A stretch of DNA of 42,931 bases from Phialocephala subalpina (GCA_900073065.1 FJOG01000026.1:966485-1009415); one strand, 5' to 3'. Positions 10,644 to 21,340 are shown, numbered from the stretch's first letter. The notes: generated from the letters alone by a model not told the origin. Numbers and translations are program-made.

Positions 10644-11321
10644 TGTGGTGACGTGGTGGAGTTGTAGGAATTTGAAAGTCGCACAAAGGAACTTTAATTT
10701 GGCCAATGAGGCTACTCGAGTGCGGCACGGAAGAATATATCTGCATTCGTCGGATCGTCGAAGGTCACTCATACTACCACAAACATGTTGCGTTGGACGG
10801 TTAGAAGGCTGGTGGGGTTGTCGGGTATAAAGAACCAAAAGAAAATGAGAATATCATCTTGCGTAATCAATGAGTGTTCACTAGGTGGCCACCTCTTAGT
10901 ACAAATGAACAACCATGGTTTACTAGTTGTTGACCATTGCTGGATGTCAAATTCTTCACTGTGGAGGCTTTCACTCGGATGTACAAACTGCCTTAGAGGT
11001 ACAAACATCTTTACAAGTGCAGACGGCATTCGATTGCTGAATAATAGAAAGGCTTCTGGTTTCATATCGCTCCCACCCAATGTGACCGTTCATCCATTTC
11101 CTGGAAACCACCCGAACCCTTTGAGAAGAATCATAACCAATCATTTCCCCATGATGTTTGCGCTCACGATAGGCATAGTGTATGCTCGCCAATTACTGAC
11201 GCACATATCTGTTACCATACCTCCGTCATGTCGATGGTATCCTCCACGAGATATACAAAAACATCCATGAGTATAACCCCTGTGAAATGTATGTTGGGAG
11301 CCGAGTCCCAATCAAGGACCA
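10644..11321. other. Spacer between paralogues 4 and 5
   Basis: Open frames of 100-161 codons exist on both strands (plus 10785-11270, minus 10769-11080) but overlap each other, show no known motif and no family resemblance. I treat the stretch as non-coding. Confidence 0.45.
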
Positions 11322-11876
11322 TCATTCCCCGTCCTTCAACTTGAGAACCATCGAAGGCGGTGCGTTGGCTGGAATCTATGGCGCAAGATTATGATTTCTG
11401 CGAAAGTCTTGAGAAAGGTTTTTAATCCACACGCGAAGTGCTGATAGCCGGTCAGATGCAGATGCCGCCCTTGGACGTGCCAGCCAGCTCACTACGACTT
11501 CGATGTATTGGACAGGACCAATGGTCCATGGGAATGGGATCAAGTGTGGTCCAAAAGCTTCACTGAAGTTGACCTTGATCTGATCTTCGAAGAGGTGCTC
11601 TTTGTACGTTTTGTAGAATGACATGCAGGAAGCTCCCAGAAGACGACCTCCAGCAAAGCCAAGATATTCGAAAATCTGGCAGTAGACATTGAGTGAAAAG
11701 TCATTGACAAGAATACTCATTTCCGGAACTAAAATGATTAGCCGGAGTTGATTTCTCAATGCCAGAGCGGACATACCTCTCCTTCTCGGGACTTCGTTCC
11801 TAATATTGTGCTTATCTATCATGCTAATTGCTGAAGCTGCTTCATCAGGGACAGTACACGAAATTGAAGCCGACAT
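11322..11876 (-). CDS. F-box-like array paralogue 5 (short, probably truncated)
   Basis: Exons 11777-11876 and 11376-11728 give 150 codons with the usual phase-1 junction (AGA-G|GTATGT...TTTTAG|TT). The core is degenerate at its start (L-V-N-D-F-S-L-N-V-Y-C-Q-I-F-E-Y-L-G-F-A-G-G-R-L-L-G-A-S-C), then F-Y-K-T-Y-K-E-H and V-V-V-S-W-L-A-R-P. Translation stops at TAG 11376-11378. Beyond it the same frame runs 17 more codons to TGA 11322-11324 and reads S-M-V-L-K-L-K-D-G-E, resembling the family's C-terminal G-K-A-V-L-E strand. The TAG may therefore be a former CAG or TGG, and this may be a nonsense allele lacking the last ~18 residues. The feature includes that tail. Confidence 0.6.
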
Positions 11877-12316
11877 ATTGCTTGATGAGAGATGTTGATT
11901 GAGGAGCAGGAGATGACTTGGGTTAATTTGTGCTTTGGAGATGGAAGGTTCGAAAGCAAAGGTTTTGAGGGGATGGTATTGGTTTAAGGCGGTTGATCAG
12001 AGTGCAGGTGAGATTGTCCCAGCCTGTTCGGTTCTTTGGTTACCGAACCTGTTAAGCGGGTGAGGTTTGATGAATATTCCTGAAAGCCTTTCAACTTCGA
12101 GGCCAGTTTGACATCTTCTCGTCTTAGACATGAAATTGTCTCAGCTTACTTGGGCCCTTGTCCGTCCAAATTTTGAGGTGTTTGAGAGTCGAGTCTTCAT
12201 CCATACTGAACCACTAGATAATCCTACACGTCACATGTCACACGAAAAAAAATGAAAAAAGTATGACGCATGACTCTTCATTCAGTACTTATCATAAACG
12301 CCCGTCTAACACCCCT
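11877..12316. other. Spacer between paralogues 5 and 6
   Basis: No gene seen. The half nearest paralogue 6 is A-rich around 12240-12262. Confidence 0.45.
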
Positions 12317-13099
12317 TCAAATCTCCCAGACACCTCGCCCTGACTCGATTCGCATAGAATGCCCCTCCTCACGTCTGCCATGATGCCGAGGCTCATACCA
12401 GAAAACCTTCTTCTTCTTCTTTGACCCCTTGACTTGAACCTCTTCCTCGCAACGGATCAGATACCACCCATCATGACGCCTGGCCATTACGGTGACGTTT
12501 TGTAGAAGCCACGCCATTCGGAAGTCGGTGTTGTTGATAATCGGTTGTTCCTCCTTCACAGGTCCAGCCCGCTCTCCTTTGCTTATCTTCCTCTTCTCAA
12601 CCTGTGCCTTCCGCTCATCTGCAGCTCGGCGCTCACTCGTAAGCTTGGCTCGTCTGACTGCCGACCGATCCGCCCATTTGTCACTTTGGAGTACGTGTCC
12701 CGGACACAACCATGTAGCGAGGATGAGCTGGTACTGCTCCGAGCCGATCAGGTTTGGTTCAGGATGGAGAACAGGACCATGAAGAGGGGTGGCAGCCTCG
12801 CTGATATGAACGATGATTTGTTTGTCGAAGTGGTGCTTCTTGTAGATTTCGTAAAATGTATGGCATGTTGCGCCTAGAAGTCGACGTCCCGCCGGACCGA
12901 GGAGGAGGAAGATTCGTTTGTGGGTTTCTGGTGAGAGACGCTTGACCAGGTCGCTGCTCTGCGTCGAGGTCTTCGTACCGGCAGGCATGGAAGTCGTGAG
13001 ATTTGCCATGGAGCTTGATGGAGTTATCGGAGGTGATGGGATTGCAATGGAAGCGATGATTCTCGACCCCGTGGGACTTTCATGCGATTTTTCGTCCAT
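12317..13099 (-). CDS. F-box-like array paralogue 6 (intact, intronless)
   Basis: Single exon of 260 codons plus stop; no family intron is needed or visible. The N-terminal 45 residues are serine/proline/threonine-rich. The core (about 50-90) reads D-L-V-K-R-L-S-P-E-T-H-K-R-I-F-L-L-L-G-P-A-G-R-R-L-L-G-A-T-C, then F-Y-E-I-Y-K-K-H-H and W-L-C-P. A strongly basic central helix (R-R-A-K-L-T-S-E-R-R-A-A-D-E-R-K) and lysine runs suggest a nuclear or nucleic-acid-rich environment. The C-terminus carries M-A-W-L-L-Q-N-V-T-V-M-A-R-R-H-D-G-W-Y-L and ends G-V-W-E-I. It is longer than most sisters because of the charged insert. No lesion. Confidence 0.8.
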   Translation of the reverse strand: MDEKSHESPTGSRIIASIAIPSPPITPSSSMANLTTSMPAGTKTSTQSSDLVKRLSPETHKRIFLLLGPAGRRLLGATCHTFYEIYKKHHFDKQIIVHISEAATPLHGPVLHPEPNLIGSEQYQLILATWLCPGHVLQSDKWADRSAVRRAKLTSERRAADERKAQVEKRKISKGERAGPVKEEQPIINNTDFRMAWLLQNVTVMARRHDGWYLIRCEEEVQVKGSKKKKKVFWYEPRHHGRREEGHSMRIESGRGVWEI

Positions 13100-13695
13100 G
13101 ATTGCGAAGGTGTGATGATTGATTGGTGAGCGAAAACAAGCCCAGTTTGTAGGAACACTGTATGGATGTTTTGGTGATTGCGAGGGGGAAACTTTTGAAG
13201 TGGGAAAGCAGTTGTGGTCGAGGCTGGAAATCGTTCAAGGCGAGGCTACGGGTGAAGGTTTGATCAGGTGAATTGAAATTTTCTCGTTAGCTTCCTTGAA
13301 TGTCCCAACCTTAGAGGGAGATCAGATGAAGGCAGGTGATACTGTGCTATCGACCCGGAAGTTACTGTTTGCTGTAAATAAAGCTTATTTTGGCACTTGT
13401 GCCGAATAAACTCAAATTCGTTAGAGAAGGTGAGCAACACGAACCTATCCAAGCTAGGACATTGAATGCAATAGTTATAGCAAGCTCATTCTCATAACTG
13501 CGATGCTGTGTTCATCCTTGTCACATTCTGTACCTTCAGGAAGGTCCCAGAATTGTTATGGAACGTTCGCGGGTTTGATGTGTGAAGCATAAATAGGATA
13601 CTAAACCTTGTCAAGTCCATTGCCATTTATTCTACAAGCTATGCATACACTCTCAGGAAAGGCGTGCCATGTACAAAAAAGAAGATAGATGCAAG
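13100..13695. other. Spacer between paralogues 6 and 7
   Basis: Nothing coding seen; short overlapping frames only. Confidence 0.45.
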
Positions 13696-14450
13696 TTACG
13701 TAAGACAATCTTCCCATTCGTAGATGTCTTCATCCTCACCATCCCCCTCCTCGCCTTCTCTTTCCTCACGCTCCGCTTCCCTCGAGCTCTCCATTCCGGG
13801 GCCTTTTTCTTTCATGATCACCTTCCTAGCCCCGACTTTCTTCTTTTCCTTAATCCTTTGTGCAGACAATTCCAAGACAGCTTTACCACCATACCACAGA
13901 CAAATAGACCCATCTTTGCGCCGCTTCATTGATCTGTGCCCACATGATTCAAATTTTGATTCACACCATCCCGATTCTCCACCAGAATATAATTCAGGCG
14001 CCAAGTTCTCTGCCGTGGCGTGTCGTCGACCTTTCGAAGTGATGGAACAAGCCAGGAGGCCAAGATGTCGACGTATGCCGGAGTGTTCGAAAATCGTAGA
14101 CGTCCATCAACACCTGCGGCCTCGTGAAAGCTGACGATGATGGTCTTCTCGAAGTAATGGGCTTTGAAGACTTCGTAGAGGGAAGCGCAAGTCGCGCCAA
14201 GAATTCGCCGTGTTGCGGGACCGAGCTTGTCGAATATCTCTCGATGAAATTCGACTGGAAGCTTCTTGACGAGTAGTCCTATTTGTTTTGCTGGAGGGTA
14301 TCAGTTCAAGGAGGGTATACTATAAAAACTACAATACATACCTCGTTTCTTGACATTCTTGCGCTGGTTTTCATTGTTGCCCCGGTGCTTCGTTGCAGGG
14401 ATGATCGGTAACAGGCTTTCTTCCGCAGCAAGGAGTGCTTTTCTGGACAT
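13696..14450 (-). pseudogene. F-box-like array paralogue 7, frameshifted
   Basis: Exons 14342-14450 and from 14290 downward, with phase-1 junction CGA-G|GTATGT...CTCCAG|CA. The first frame encodes a good core: L-L-V-K-K-L-P-V-E-F-H-R-E-I-F-D-K-L-G-P. It continues with R-R-I-L-G-A-T-C, Y-V-D-I-L-A-S-W-L-V-P and a W-R-L-N-Y-I-L helix, then meets TGA at 13926-13928. The family C-terminus (C-L-W-Y-G-G-K-A-V-L-E-L) lies in another frame of the same strand and continues to 13696 with a basic then very acidic E/D/G-rich tail. A one-base indel between about 13925 and 13990 would join the two. If not repaired, the product is 157 residues without the C-terminal motif. Confidence 0.7.
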
Positions 14451-14765
14451 TTTGCAACTTATCTCAACAGTAAAATACTTAACTTGGATATTTGGAGGGC
14501 GTCGTTGAGATGGCCGTTTGCTTTGAGGTAGACCTGCGATAGGGAAGTTAGATCGGTGATAATAGGTAGAGCTTAAAATTTGACATCAGACGAAGTTTAA
14601 GCAGTGGATGCAAAGCAAGCACGTGAAATTATGGGTATCAGATTGTGAGCGCGGATGAAAAGGTTGCGTAAAATCAAGGAGGTCGGAACTTATGACTCGA
14701 TACAGTGCATAGTAATTCTACAAAGGCTGTGATTCCTGTATCGTATAGCAAGTTCAATCCTTCCA
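14451..14765. other. Spacer between paralogues 7 and 8
   Basis: No gene seen; presumed promoter of paralogue 7 and 3' flank of paralogue 8. Confidence 0.45.
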
Positions 14766-15537
14766 TCAAACTTTCGTCCTCCATAATTTTTCAGGCTTCT
14801 TCCACTCTTCATCCATCTCCACAACTGCCTTGCCACCGCATATGATCAATCTGGCCCCCCTTTCCCGCGCCTCGGGTGTTACCGAACCACCCGCCACCCC
14901 TTCCACATACTCCCTGCTTCTCCGCAGTCACTGCACATACCGAAGCCCCAGCAGCCAATGTGAAACGGATCTCTTGATCTTGCTCGTAGCCAACACAGTC
15001 TCCTCGCGGCGCATTCTTTCTTCCCAGTCGAGCCAATGTTGAAGTCTGTTCAGGGTGTATAGAAAGAGCTATTTAGCCAGGACATCCATGTAATGAAAAG
15101 TCCCTCCGAGCTCGTAAATGCTGATCACGATGCCCACCTGGCAGTAGCTTTTATTGTAAATCGAGTATAAGGAGGAACAAGTCGAGCCTAAAAGTAGTTG
15201 ACCGGCGGGATCGAGAGAATCGAATACTTGGCAACGAAGCTCAATCGGTAGCATGGCGATGTCAAGACTTGCTTGGATTTCTGCGGAAACGTCAGCTGAC
15301 GTGACAAGGACATGAAGAGGAGATTGCCTCACTGCGCTTGGGAGCTTCTGGTAGTTCAAGTTCCTGAACCCTCCTCCTCCTTCCTGTCGGCGCTGTCGAC
15401 TTGGGTGATGTTGGGTGCCATCGTAATTTCTTCGCAGCAACTGCTGGCATTGAAGTATCTATGACAATAGGAAGATACTCCATTTCTTGTTGTCTTGGAG
15501 CTGAGGCTCTTCCGCCTTGCGCTTTGGTGGGCGCCAT
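14766..15537 (-). pseudogene. F-box-like array paralogue 8, two nonsense codons
   Basis: Exon 1 is 15333-15537, donor CGC-A|GTGAGG; exon 2 starts at 15280 after CCGCAG|AA (phase 1, the CGC-A variant also used by paralogue 9). The core reads I-A-M-L-P-I-E-L-R-C-Q-V-F-D-S-L-D-P-A-G-Q-L-L-L-G-S-T-C. TAG at 15069-15071 falls where sisters have the tryptophan of the I-L-x-x-W-L motif (here V-L-A-K-stop-L-F). A second in-frame stop, TGA 14928-14930, follows Y-V-Q. The same frame then gives C-G-G-K-A-V-V-E-M-D and ends at 14766. TGG to TAG equals CCA to CTA on the other strand, a C-to-T change at CpA. The expressed product, if any, is 138 residues. Confidence 0.75.
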
Positions 15538-15867
15538 TAAGCTTGAAGGACATAGGGCAGTAGGATGTCCCTCAAAGAAATACTAGCTGAGCTTGTGGGG
15601 CCAATGAAAAGACTAGATACCCGAACTCCGGAGCAATTTCATACCTAGGTAGGCTACATCAAACGGCTCTCAAATTGACAGTATTTGGTAGGAACCAAGT
15701 AAATATCATCAAAATTGGGGCACAAGTTTTAAAGAGGAGTCTCGAATACTTGAACTGAATCAATCGTGGCTGAATGTCAAGACTTTTTTTTCACTTGCGA
15801 GTATGCTAATATCGCCGCCCTTATTTGAGGCTGCTATCCATTTGACAGCTGGAGCATCTCAACTTCA
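15538..15867. other. Spacer between paralogues 8 and 9
   Basis: No gene seen. Confidence 0.45.
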
Positions 15868-16523
15868 TCACTCCTCCGTGTTCTTTTTCCCAGCCAAAAT
15901 CCCGGACCGCTCCTCCACCTCGAACTCAATCACAGCCTTGCCTGCGCGGAGAGGGAAGGCTCGGTCTGCCGATGCTCTTTTTGAGTTTTCAATACACAAT
16001 TCTAAGCATCTAATGGAGTCCGCCCACCACCTGCGATGCCTTCTATCGTTTTCTTCGATGGACAATTGCTTATTGACATTCTCGAGTGGATAGAGCAGTT
16101 CGATAGAATTTCTCCGTATTGTTCGCTTCCACGGAGCTCAGAGATGCTGATCATGATTTCCTTCTGGTGGTAATCCTTGCCTTCTTTATACGTGGCAAAG
16201 AACGATAAGCATGTTGTCGCGAGGAGTCTTTGTCCGGCTGGATGCAAGTGATCGAATATTTCGCAATGGATCTCGGGAGGAAGTTTGGTGACAAGTCGGC
16301 TGCTTTGTTGTTCTGAAATCCAAGTCAGCTGCGAAAGAGGAGGGTATTTGGAGAGTAATGTATTCTTACTGCGCTGAACTGCTTTGACTTCCTGAACACC
16401 CCCGAGTTCCACCTTCTTGATTGCGTCGGCTTCGACGACGGCGTTAGATGGCATGGGGAAATCCTTGAGATCTAGATCAAACACTGGGTAACGAGGAGAG
16501 GAGTTAACAGGAAAGCTCGGCAT
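15868..16523 (-). pseudogene. F-box-like array paralogue 9, one-base frameshift
   Basis: Exon 1 is 16370-16523, donor CGC-A|GTAAGA; exon 2 starts at 16312 after TTTCAG|AA. The core is S-S-R-L-V-T-K-L-P-P-E-I-H-C-E-I-F-D-H-L, then P-A-G-Q-R-L-L-A-T-T-C. At E-I-L-S-N the sequence reads AAC-TGC-TCT-ATC and runs to TAG at 16002. Adding one G (AAC-TGG-CTC-TAT-CCA) at about 16096 would restore the family N-W-L-Y-P motif and the frame that ends A-G-K-A-V-I-E-F-E-V at 15868. So the lesion is placed to within a base or two. Unrepaired product: 154 residues keeping the F-box-like part. Pseudogene or sequencing error of a GG pair. Confidence 0.75.
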
Positions 16524-17086
16524 GGACAAACCTTGTTATCTCAATGGAGGTTGGCAACGTGTTATTGCGCTGAGTGTATCGATGCTCAGTTAAGAATGCG
16601 GCTTTGGACGTTTATTTAGCGCCGGATTCATGACCAACTGGAACTGGCTCGCTTTCATCGCCCAGCCCGAATGCGACCTCGGCGCTATTGTGATAGAACT
16701 CCCCGGAATCCGAATTATATTTTGTTAGCTTGATATATATTAGAAGAAGCAAGTAAAGGGTTGTGAATTATATTGAGGTTGAACTGGGATGGTGCTCTAG
16801 GGACACAGGTTGGAAGTGCAAGACTACAAGAAGAGCTTTGGAGTCAAGGTGAACAAGATACTGGATTTGACGCAGTGTCATTTCGGTAGATCACACATCA
16901 ATTACAAAATATGGAGGTCATGGGGATGGACAGTAGGGGAATAGGGTCCATATTCTTCGTCGCTACAAGATAGCTCCTCTGCATTGCACTCGGGAACGTC
17001 TGCGATTCGTTTCTGACAGTCTCGCAGATGTATCATTAGCAAATATGCCTCGAAGTGCCTCTCTGTTGCGCTTGACTGATATATGT
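16524..17086. other. Spacer between paralogues 9 and 10
   Basis: No credible gene; a short minus frame at 16902-17090 has no recognisable features. Confidence 0.45.
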
Positions 17087-17821
17087 TCAAAGTACCTGTT
17101 CCAAGTGTACGTTGCCAACCTTCATGCGTCCTAACTTCGTTGCCTTCCCTGCCTTCTTCTTTTCCTCCTCAATCTCCTTGGCGACGCAAAAGAAGATTGC
17201 CCGATTATTGACATTTTCTATGACGCTGTTGTAGAGCTAGTCGGTCATGATCTTAACCTATCGTTCACTCCACTTTCCCGCGTTTGTGTTCTTGATGGTT
17301 GACTGGCGATGTGTATGGCGCTGGTAACGCTAGAAATCGAAAGAAGTCTAGGGAAAAGCTTTATAGCAGAGAACGAGCTGCGCCGAGTTCAGAATATGCA
17401 GTGCCTCCAGATCATGTTGGAGACTGATGAAGATGCACGTTCGGTAGTGAGACTCTTTGTATATCGTGTAGAGTGCATGGCAAGCCGCACTGAGGAGACG
17501 TTGTCCACCTGGTCCGAGGTAGTCGAAGATGCACTGAAGAATGTCTACCGGGAGAATGACAACCAAAGCGCTTTCTTGAACGACTGGAAGACTGGTTAAC
17601 GTCTTGGGTATGGAATAATAATGCCGAAATGCCTTGGTGTTAAAAGTCACGGCGATGCTTCTTGCGTTACGATTCTTCTCGGCCCTCTTCTCCCCCCACT
17701 CCATTGACTTCTTCTTCTTAAATTGTTTCTTCAACTTCTCCTTCGCCTTAGGTATCAACTTGCCCTTCAACTGCTTGTCCAACTGCTTCTTGAGTTGCTC
17801 CTCCAGTTTCTCGTCCACCAT
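17087..17821 (-). pseudogene. F-box-like array paralogue 10, four in-frame TAG codons
   Basis: Opens at ATG 17821 with a lysine/glutamate amphipathic stretch (E-E-Q-L-K-K-Q-L-D-K-Q-L-K-G-K-L). The core follows: L-V-V-I-L-P-V-D-I-L-Q-C-I-F-D-Y-L-G-P-G-G-Q-R-L-L, then A-L-Y-T-I-Y-K-E-S-H-Y. The frame stops at TAG 17348-17350 and has further TAGs at 17330-17332, 17258-17260 and 17237-17239. It then continues with coding character (L-Y-N-S-V-I-E-N-V...A-K-E-I-E-E-E-K-K-K-A-G-K) to TGA at 17087. Several stops sit where sisters have tryptophan (W-T, W-V-K-I-M, D-W-L). A CTA on the plus strand at each site fits C-to-T at CpA. The family intron is uncertain: an 86-nt intron with weak donor CGTAAC is possible, or it is read through in frame. 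Confidence 0.7.
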
Positions 17822-18509
17822 TGCTTGCCTCCACACGTGCGCGGTATGTCGGCGATAGGTCAGAGCGCACAACTGGTCTCGTGTTGAATGGCTTCAGGAA
17901 TTCTTCCAGCTTCCATCTTCCTTCCGGAGCCATGATGAATAATTCGGCTGTGAAGAATAGGCGTGGAAAAGGATTATTCGTGAGGATGCTGTTGGTTGCG
18001 CCTCTAGGATGCATGATGTTATCGGGAAGTGGAAGAGGTTTCCGATTTTGAACTTCGAGTTACGAAAGCAGACAAGCGGCATTTTCAATATCCCAGCCTT
18101 GTCTGGACATTTATCAAGGAATACTAGGTCTAGGATGCGTATCTTGAGCAATAAATGTCCTGGTGCAAGTCGAGAGAGGTTAAAAGTCTAAGCACAGTTA
18201 AGATTTTCAAAACGCTTTAAATATAAGACTTGTATTACAAGTCCTTTGATATAAGGGCGGCCTTTTGAAAGTGACATAGCAGATATTTCTCAGCACTTAC
18301 AAGCAGCCTGAGGTGGAGAACTCATGCTGCAACGAATCTAAGGAGCATGGTAAAGAGTGTGCCTTGCAAGTTGAAGAGATGGTTTTTTCCCCACTCACTC
18401 CGATGGCTCCAGGGACTGTGGGGTATGCTCTTCTCAGTGGCTGCGAGAAACTGAATCGCCATCCAATTTCCGTGTTTCCATCCCTCCTCAATACTCTAAA
18501 ATGACCTTC
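17822..18509. other. Spacer between paralogues 10 and 11
   Basis: Contains a short minus frame starting M-A-P-E-G-R-W-K-L (about 17748-17932) that could be a decayed first exon of paralogue 10, but the frames do not join. No other gene. Confidence 0.4.
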
Positions 18510-18996
18510 CTATTGCCACATTTCACCAGCTACAGCTCGCCGTTCCACGAAACCATATCCTTCCTCTCGAACCTTATTTTTATTGACATCTTTGGACCAT
18601 GAATGACGGCGGGCCTCACTTCTCAACCAGTATGCTTCTCGATGCATCCAACCTGACAAGACATCAAAATGTCCCTTAGTGGCGAGTCTCATGCTGAATG
18701 GTGATTCCAAATCATGCTCAAACCTGACAACGACTTGACTTCCATAATGGTTTTATTTGTAAATCTCGTAGCGTGGAAGGCAAGTTACACTGAGGAAGCG
18801 TTGGCCGATTGGGTTTAGTATGTCGAAGACGAGGCCATGAATATTGAGATGCAATTTGGTGACGAGTTGGCTTCTTTGAGGGGCTAACAAGCATTAGTTG
18901 TAATCGATGCAAAGTTGAAGAAGTTCTGTGTGGTTTACTGCGAGTGATATTCTCTTCTTCCTCTTTGGCTTTGCTACCTATCTTCCATTCTGCCTA
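18510..18996 (-). pseudogene. F-box-like array paralogue 11, nonsense and lost start
   Basis: Exon 2 (18510-18883) reads S-Q-L-V-T-K-L-H-L-N-I-H-G-L-V-F-D-I-L, then P-I-G-Q-R-F-L-S-V-T-C and Y-E-I-Y-K, then TAA at 18753-18755 where sisters have a charged or polar residue before N/H-Y. The same frame continues F-D-V-L-S-G-W-M-H...W-L-R-S-E-A-R-R to 18510. CAA to TAA would be a C-to-T change at CpA. The phase-1 junction is CGC-A|GTAAAC...TGTTAG|CC. The exon 1 frame upstream (K-A-K-E-E-E-E-N-I-T-R) meets TAG at 18994-18996, and no in-frame ATG follows. This copy is non-functional as read. Confidence 0.65.
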
Positions 18997-19719
18997 TGTT
19001 GGCACTGACGTTTTGCTTCTTCAAAGCCGTTGTGTCCATTGGAGTGTCTTCGCCGACAGGATTGTGATGCGGATTGTGTACCAGAGTTTGTTGAGTCATT
19101 ATGGCGAGGTGTTGTTCAAATGTGACCGCGATATTCTCAAAAGAGGAGCAAAGGTGGGCATGGAGAGTTTCGACTTTGATAGTAGGACCCGGCCGGCCTT
19201 ACTTAACTAGTTGAGTTGAAATGTCCCATGACCGTGTTCCGAAGGAGGTCGCTCGGAGAGATGGGACATACAAACGCACAACGAGGAACATGCATACAGT
19301 GCTACATGGGGATGATGCTAGCAAATTGTACAATGTGGAAAGGACAGGTTGAACTCTGCGCTTCATCTACCCTCAAAATATCTATAGAACCAAATAGTAT
19401 GGTCAACTTCCAAGAAGCTTCCCAATCCATATCCAGCACCCAACAGCCCTGACCGCAATTAACACTCTAATACACCTTTGCCCATAGGCACCTGCTATAA
19501 CTCCGTAACTATCCCTTCCTTGTAAGCCTTTTCCCTCCTCTTCCTGCCGAATTTCTGAAATAGGCAAAATATTGGTTCGCCATAGAAATAACCCCCCAGA
19601 TTTCACACCTACCAAACCAATCCGATATGATCTTGCGATATTTAGAAGTAGTCGATCCAAGTTCCAAGTAATATTCCAAGTTTATATTATACTTAAAACT
19701 AATTAGGATTCTCTTTAAA
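18997..19719. other. Array edge, no gene seen
   Basis: Short overlapping frames on both strands without family motifs. It leads into the AT-rich island. Confidence 0.45.
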
Positions 19720-20170
19720 AATATAAATACCTTAGAAATTATTATCTTATTATAATAACCCTATTTGAAAATATTATTGGCCGTCCGCCATAAGGACTAA
19801 TGTAAACTTTTTTGGGGTGGGGGGTCGGAGGTCACGTGAAAAGTAGGGTTAAAGAGGGAATGATCGATTTTCCCAAACTTCGACAAAGGTGCCAAATACG
19901 GCTCTTTAATTGGTCTACTTAAGAAATGTCGCGGCACGTGACTCTCGGCAGCCTTCGATTAAGAACACCAAAATCTCGATTTATTTATACTCTAAATATT
20001 TATATAACCCTTTATATAAACTACTTAAAACTTATAAATAAATTGAAACTCAATTAAATACACTTATATTCTAAGTTTTAAGTAAATCTATTAATTTGTT
20101 ATTGCGTTATTAATTAATAAGTGGTCGCGCGCTACAAATCGCGATCGCAAAACCTCCTAAGTACATTTAT

Positions 20171-20340
20171 GCCTAAGGCACTAAGGCTACCGAACGCTGG
20201 AGCAACTGGAACACGAAAATGTAACTGCCTAAGGCATTAAGGCCACTAGACGCTAGAGCACTAGACGCTAGAGACGCCCAAAATCCTACTGCCTAAGGCA
20301 CTAATGTTACCACCAGACGCTGGAATACCAAAATCCTACT
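20171..20340. repeat. Three imperfect direct repeats
   Basis: Units begin GCCTAAGGCA at about 20171, 20227 and 20291 (periods 56 and 64). Each is followed by a TAA-containing stretch and an A-C-G-C-T-(G/A)-G-A-G/A segment. CCAAAATCCTACT occurs twice at the end (near 20279 and 20328). Confidence 0.7.
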
Positions 20341-20373
20341 CTTTTTATAACTCTATAGCTGCGTAACTCTTAA

Positions 20374-20466
20374 GGGGGGTCCCAGGGGGTCTCCCCCTAG
20401 TATTTGAATCAATTACTATGTAGATATAAGCCGGGGGTCCCAAGGGGTGTCCCCTTAGAGTATTTT
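20374..20466. repeat. Two G-rich/C-rich near-palindromic repeats
   Basis: Copies at about 20374-20406 and 20432-20466 share GGGGGTCCCA, then GGGGT, a C-rich run (TCCCCCTAG or TCCCCTTAGAG) and GTATTT or TATTT. Each can fold on itself (GGGG against CCCC). They may be ends or internal repeats of a degraded element. Confidence 0.6.
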
Positions 20467-20625
20467 AAGGGAGTAATTGTCGCACCGGAAGAACTATATT
20501 CCATCGCGAGCTACTGCTCTCCTCAAAACTTACCACTTCTATGCTCTTTAGCAACCTTAGATTAAAAGCTTTTGACTTGAAACTTAAACTAGGGATATAT
20601 TATAAGTAGAGAAGCTTATAGCCCC

Positions 20626-20656
20626 CCGCAGGGGCGCCCCTACGAGGCCTGCGGAG
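20626..20656. repeat. Inverted repeat with GGGGCGCCCC core
   Basis: CCGCAGG and CCTGCGG arms flank a region containing the palindrome GGGGCGCCCC; the whole could form a stem. It lies at the edge where the extreme AT block starts. Confidence 0.5.
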
Positions 20657-21340
20657 CAAAATGCGCGTCGAATGGAGGAAGAAAAGAGGCCGTCTGCTGG
20701 CTCGCTTGTCGAGCCAATCAGAGCGGGCGGACCCCTTTCTTTCGGAACTAGAGAAGCACTTTTAAAGGAATTATATATTATATTTAAAAGTTTTAGAATT
20801 AATAATTAATTCTTTATTTTTTTATTCAAAAAAATATTTTAAATTAATTTTTATTTTATAAAATAAAAGTTTAAATAAAGAAATTATAAAAGAATTATAA
20901 ATTTTTTATTTATAAAAAGAAAATTAATTAATTTTTATTAGTTTTTAATTTATATAATTTGAATATAAATTATATTATTTGAATTAAAATGAATTTTCTT
21001 TTATTTATTTAATAAAAAATAATTTTGGATTTTTTAATTTTAATTAAATAATAATTATTTTATATATTTTATATATTTATAAAAAATTTTATTTAAATAA
21101 ATTTAATATTATTATTTTATTTTTATTTAATATATTTCAATAATATAAATTTGAATTTAATAATTTATTTATATAATTAATATAAAAAACCAAATTCTAA
21201 AGTTTAATATTATTAATATCGAGTATTCGTAAAATACTTAATATATTTCGAATTATTTATCGAAATAAATTTATTTGCCTTTTGATTATTATTCCTCGGA
21301 ATAATCCAAATTTAGAAATAATATACAAAAGATTTTACAT

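Larger units (their letters stand above)
19720..21340. repeat. AT-rich repeat island, probably RIP-degraded mobile DNA
   Basis: Composition falls sharply. From about 20760 to 21340 the sequence is almost entirely A and T with no usable frame. The left part holds less extreme patches with clustered repeats (listed separately) and two CACGTG palindromes near 19833 and 19935. Such isochore-like blocks in ascomycetes usually derive from transposons mutated by RIP and left as heterochromatin. No transposase, reverse transcriptase or terminal repeat can be recognised, so the element type is unknown. It separates paralogues 11 and 12. Confidence 0.65.

Noticed and set aside
10785..11270. 161-codon plus-strand open frame between paralogues 4 and 5
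   Set aside because: A few frames this long are expected by chance in a window of this size. It overlaps minus-strand frames, has no motif, no matching introns and no family likeness.
12317..13099. Hidden family intron in paralogue 6 using GGTACG near residue 40
   Set aside because: Splicing there gives no in-frame junction that matches the family, and the uninterrupted frame is fully coherent.
17748..18014. Minus frame starting M-A-P-E-G-R-W as first exon of paralogue 10
   Set aside because: It cannot be joined in frame to the paralogue 10 core with a plausible donor and acceptor; kept only as a remark.
20171..20340. CRISPR-like array
   Set aside because: Only three imperfect units with degenerate spacing in eukaryotic AT-rich repeat DNA; no spacer logic and no cas genes.
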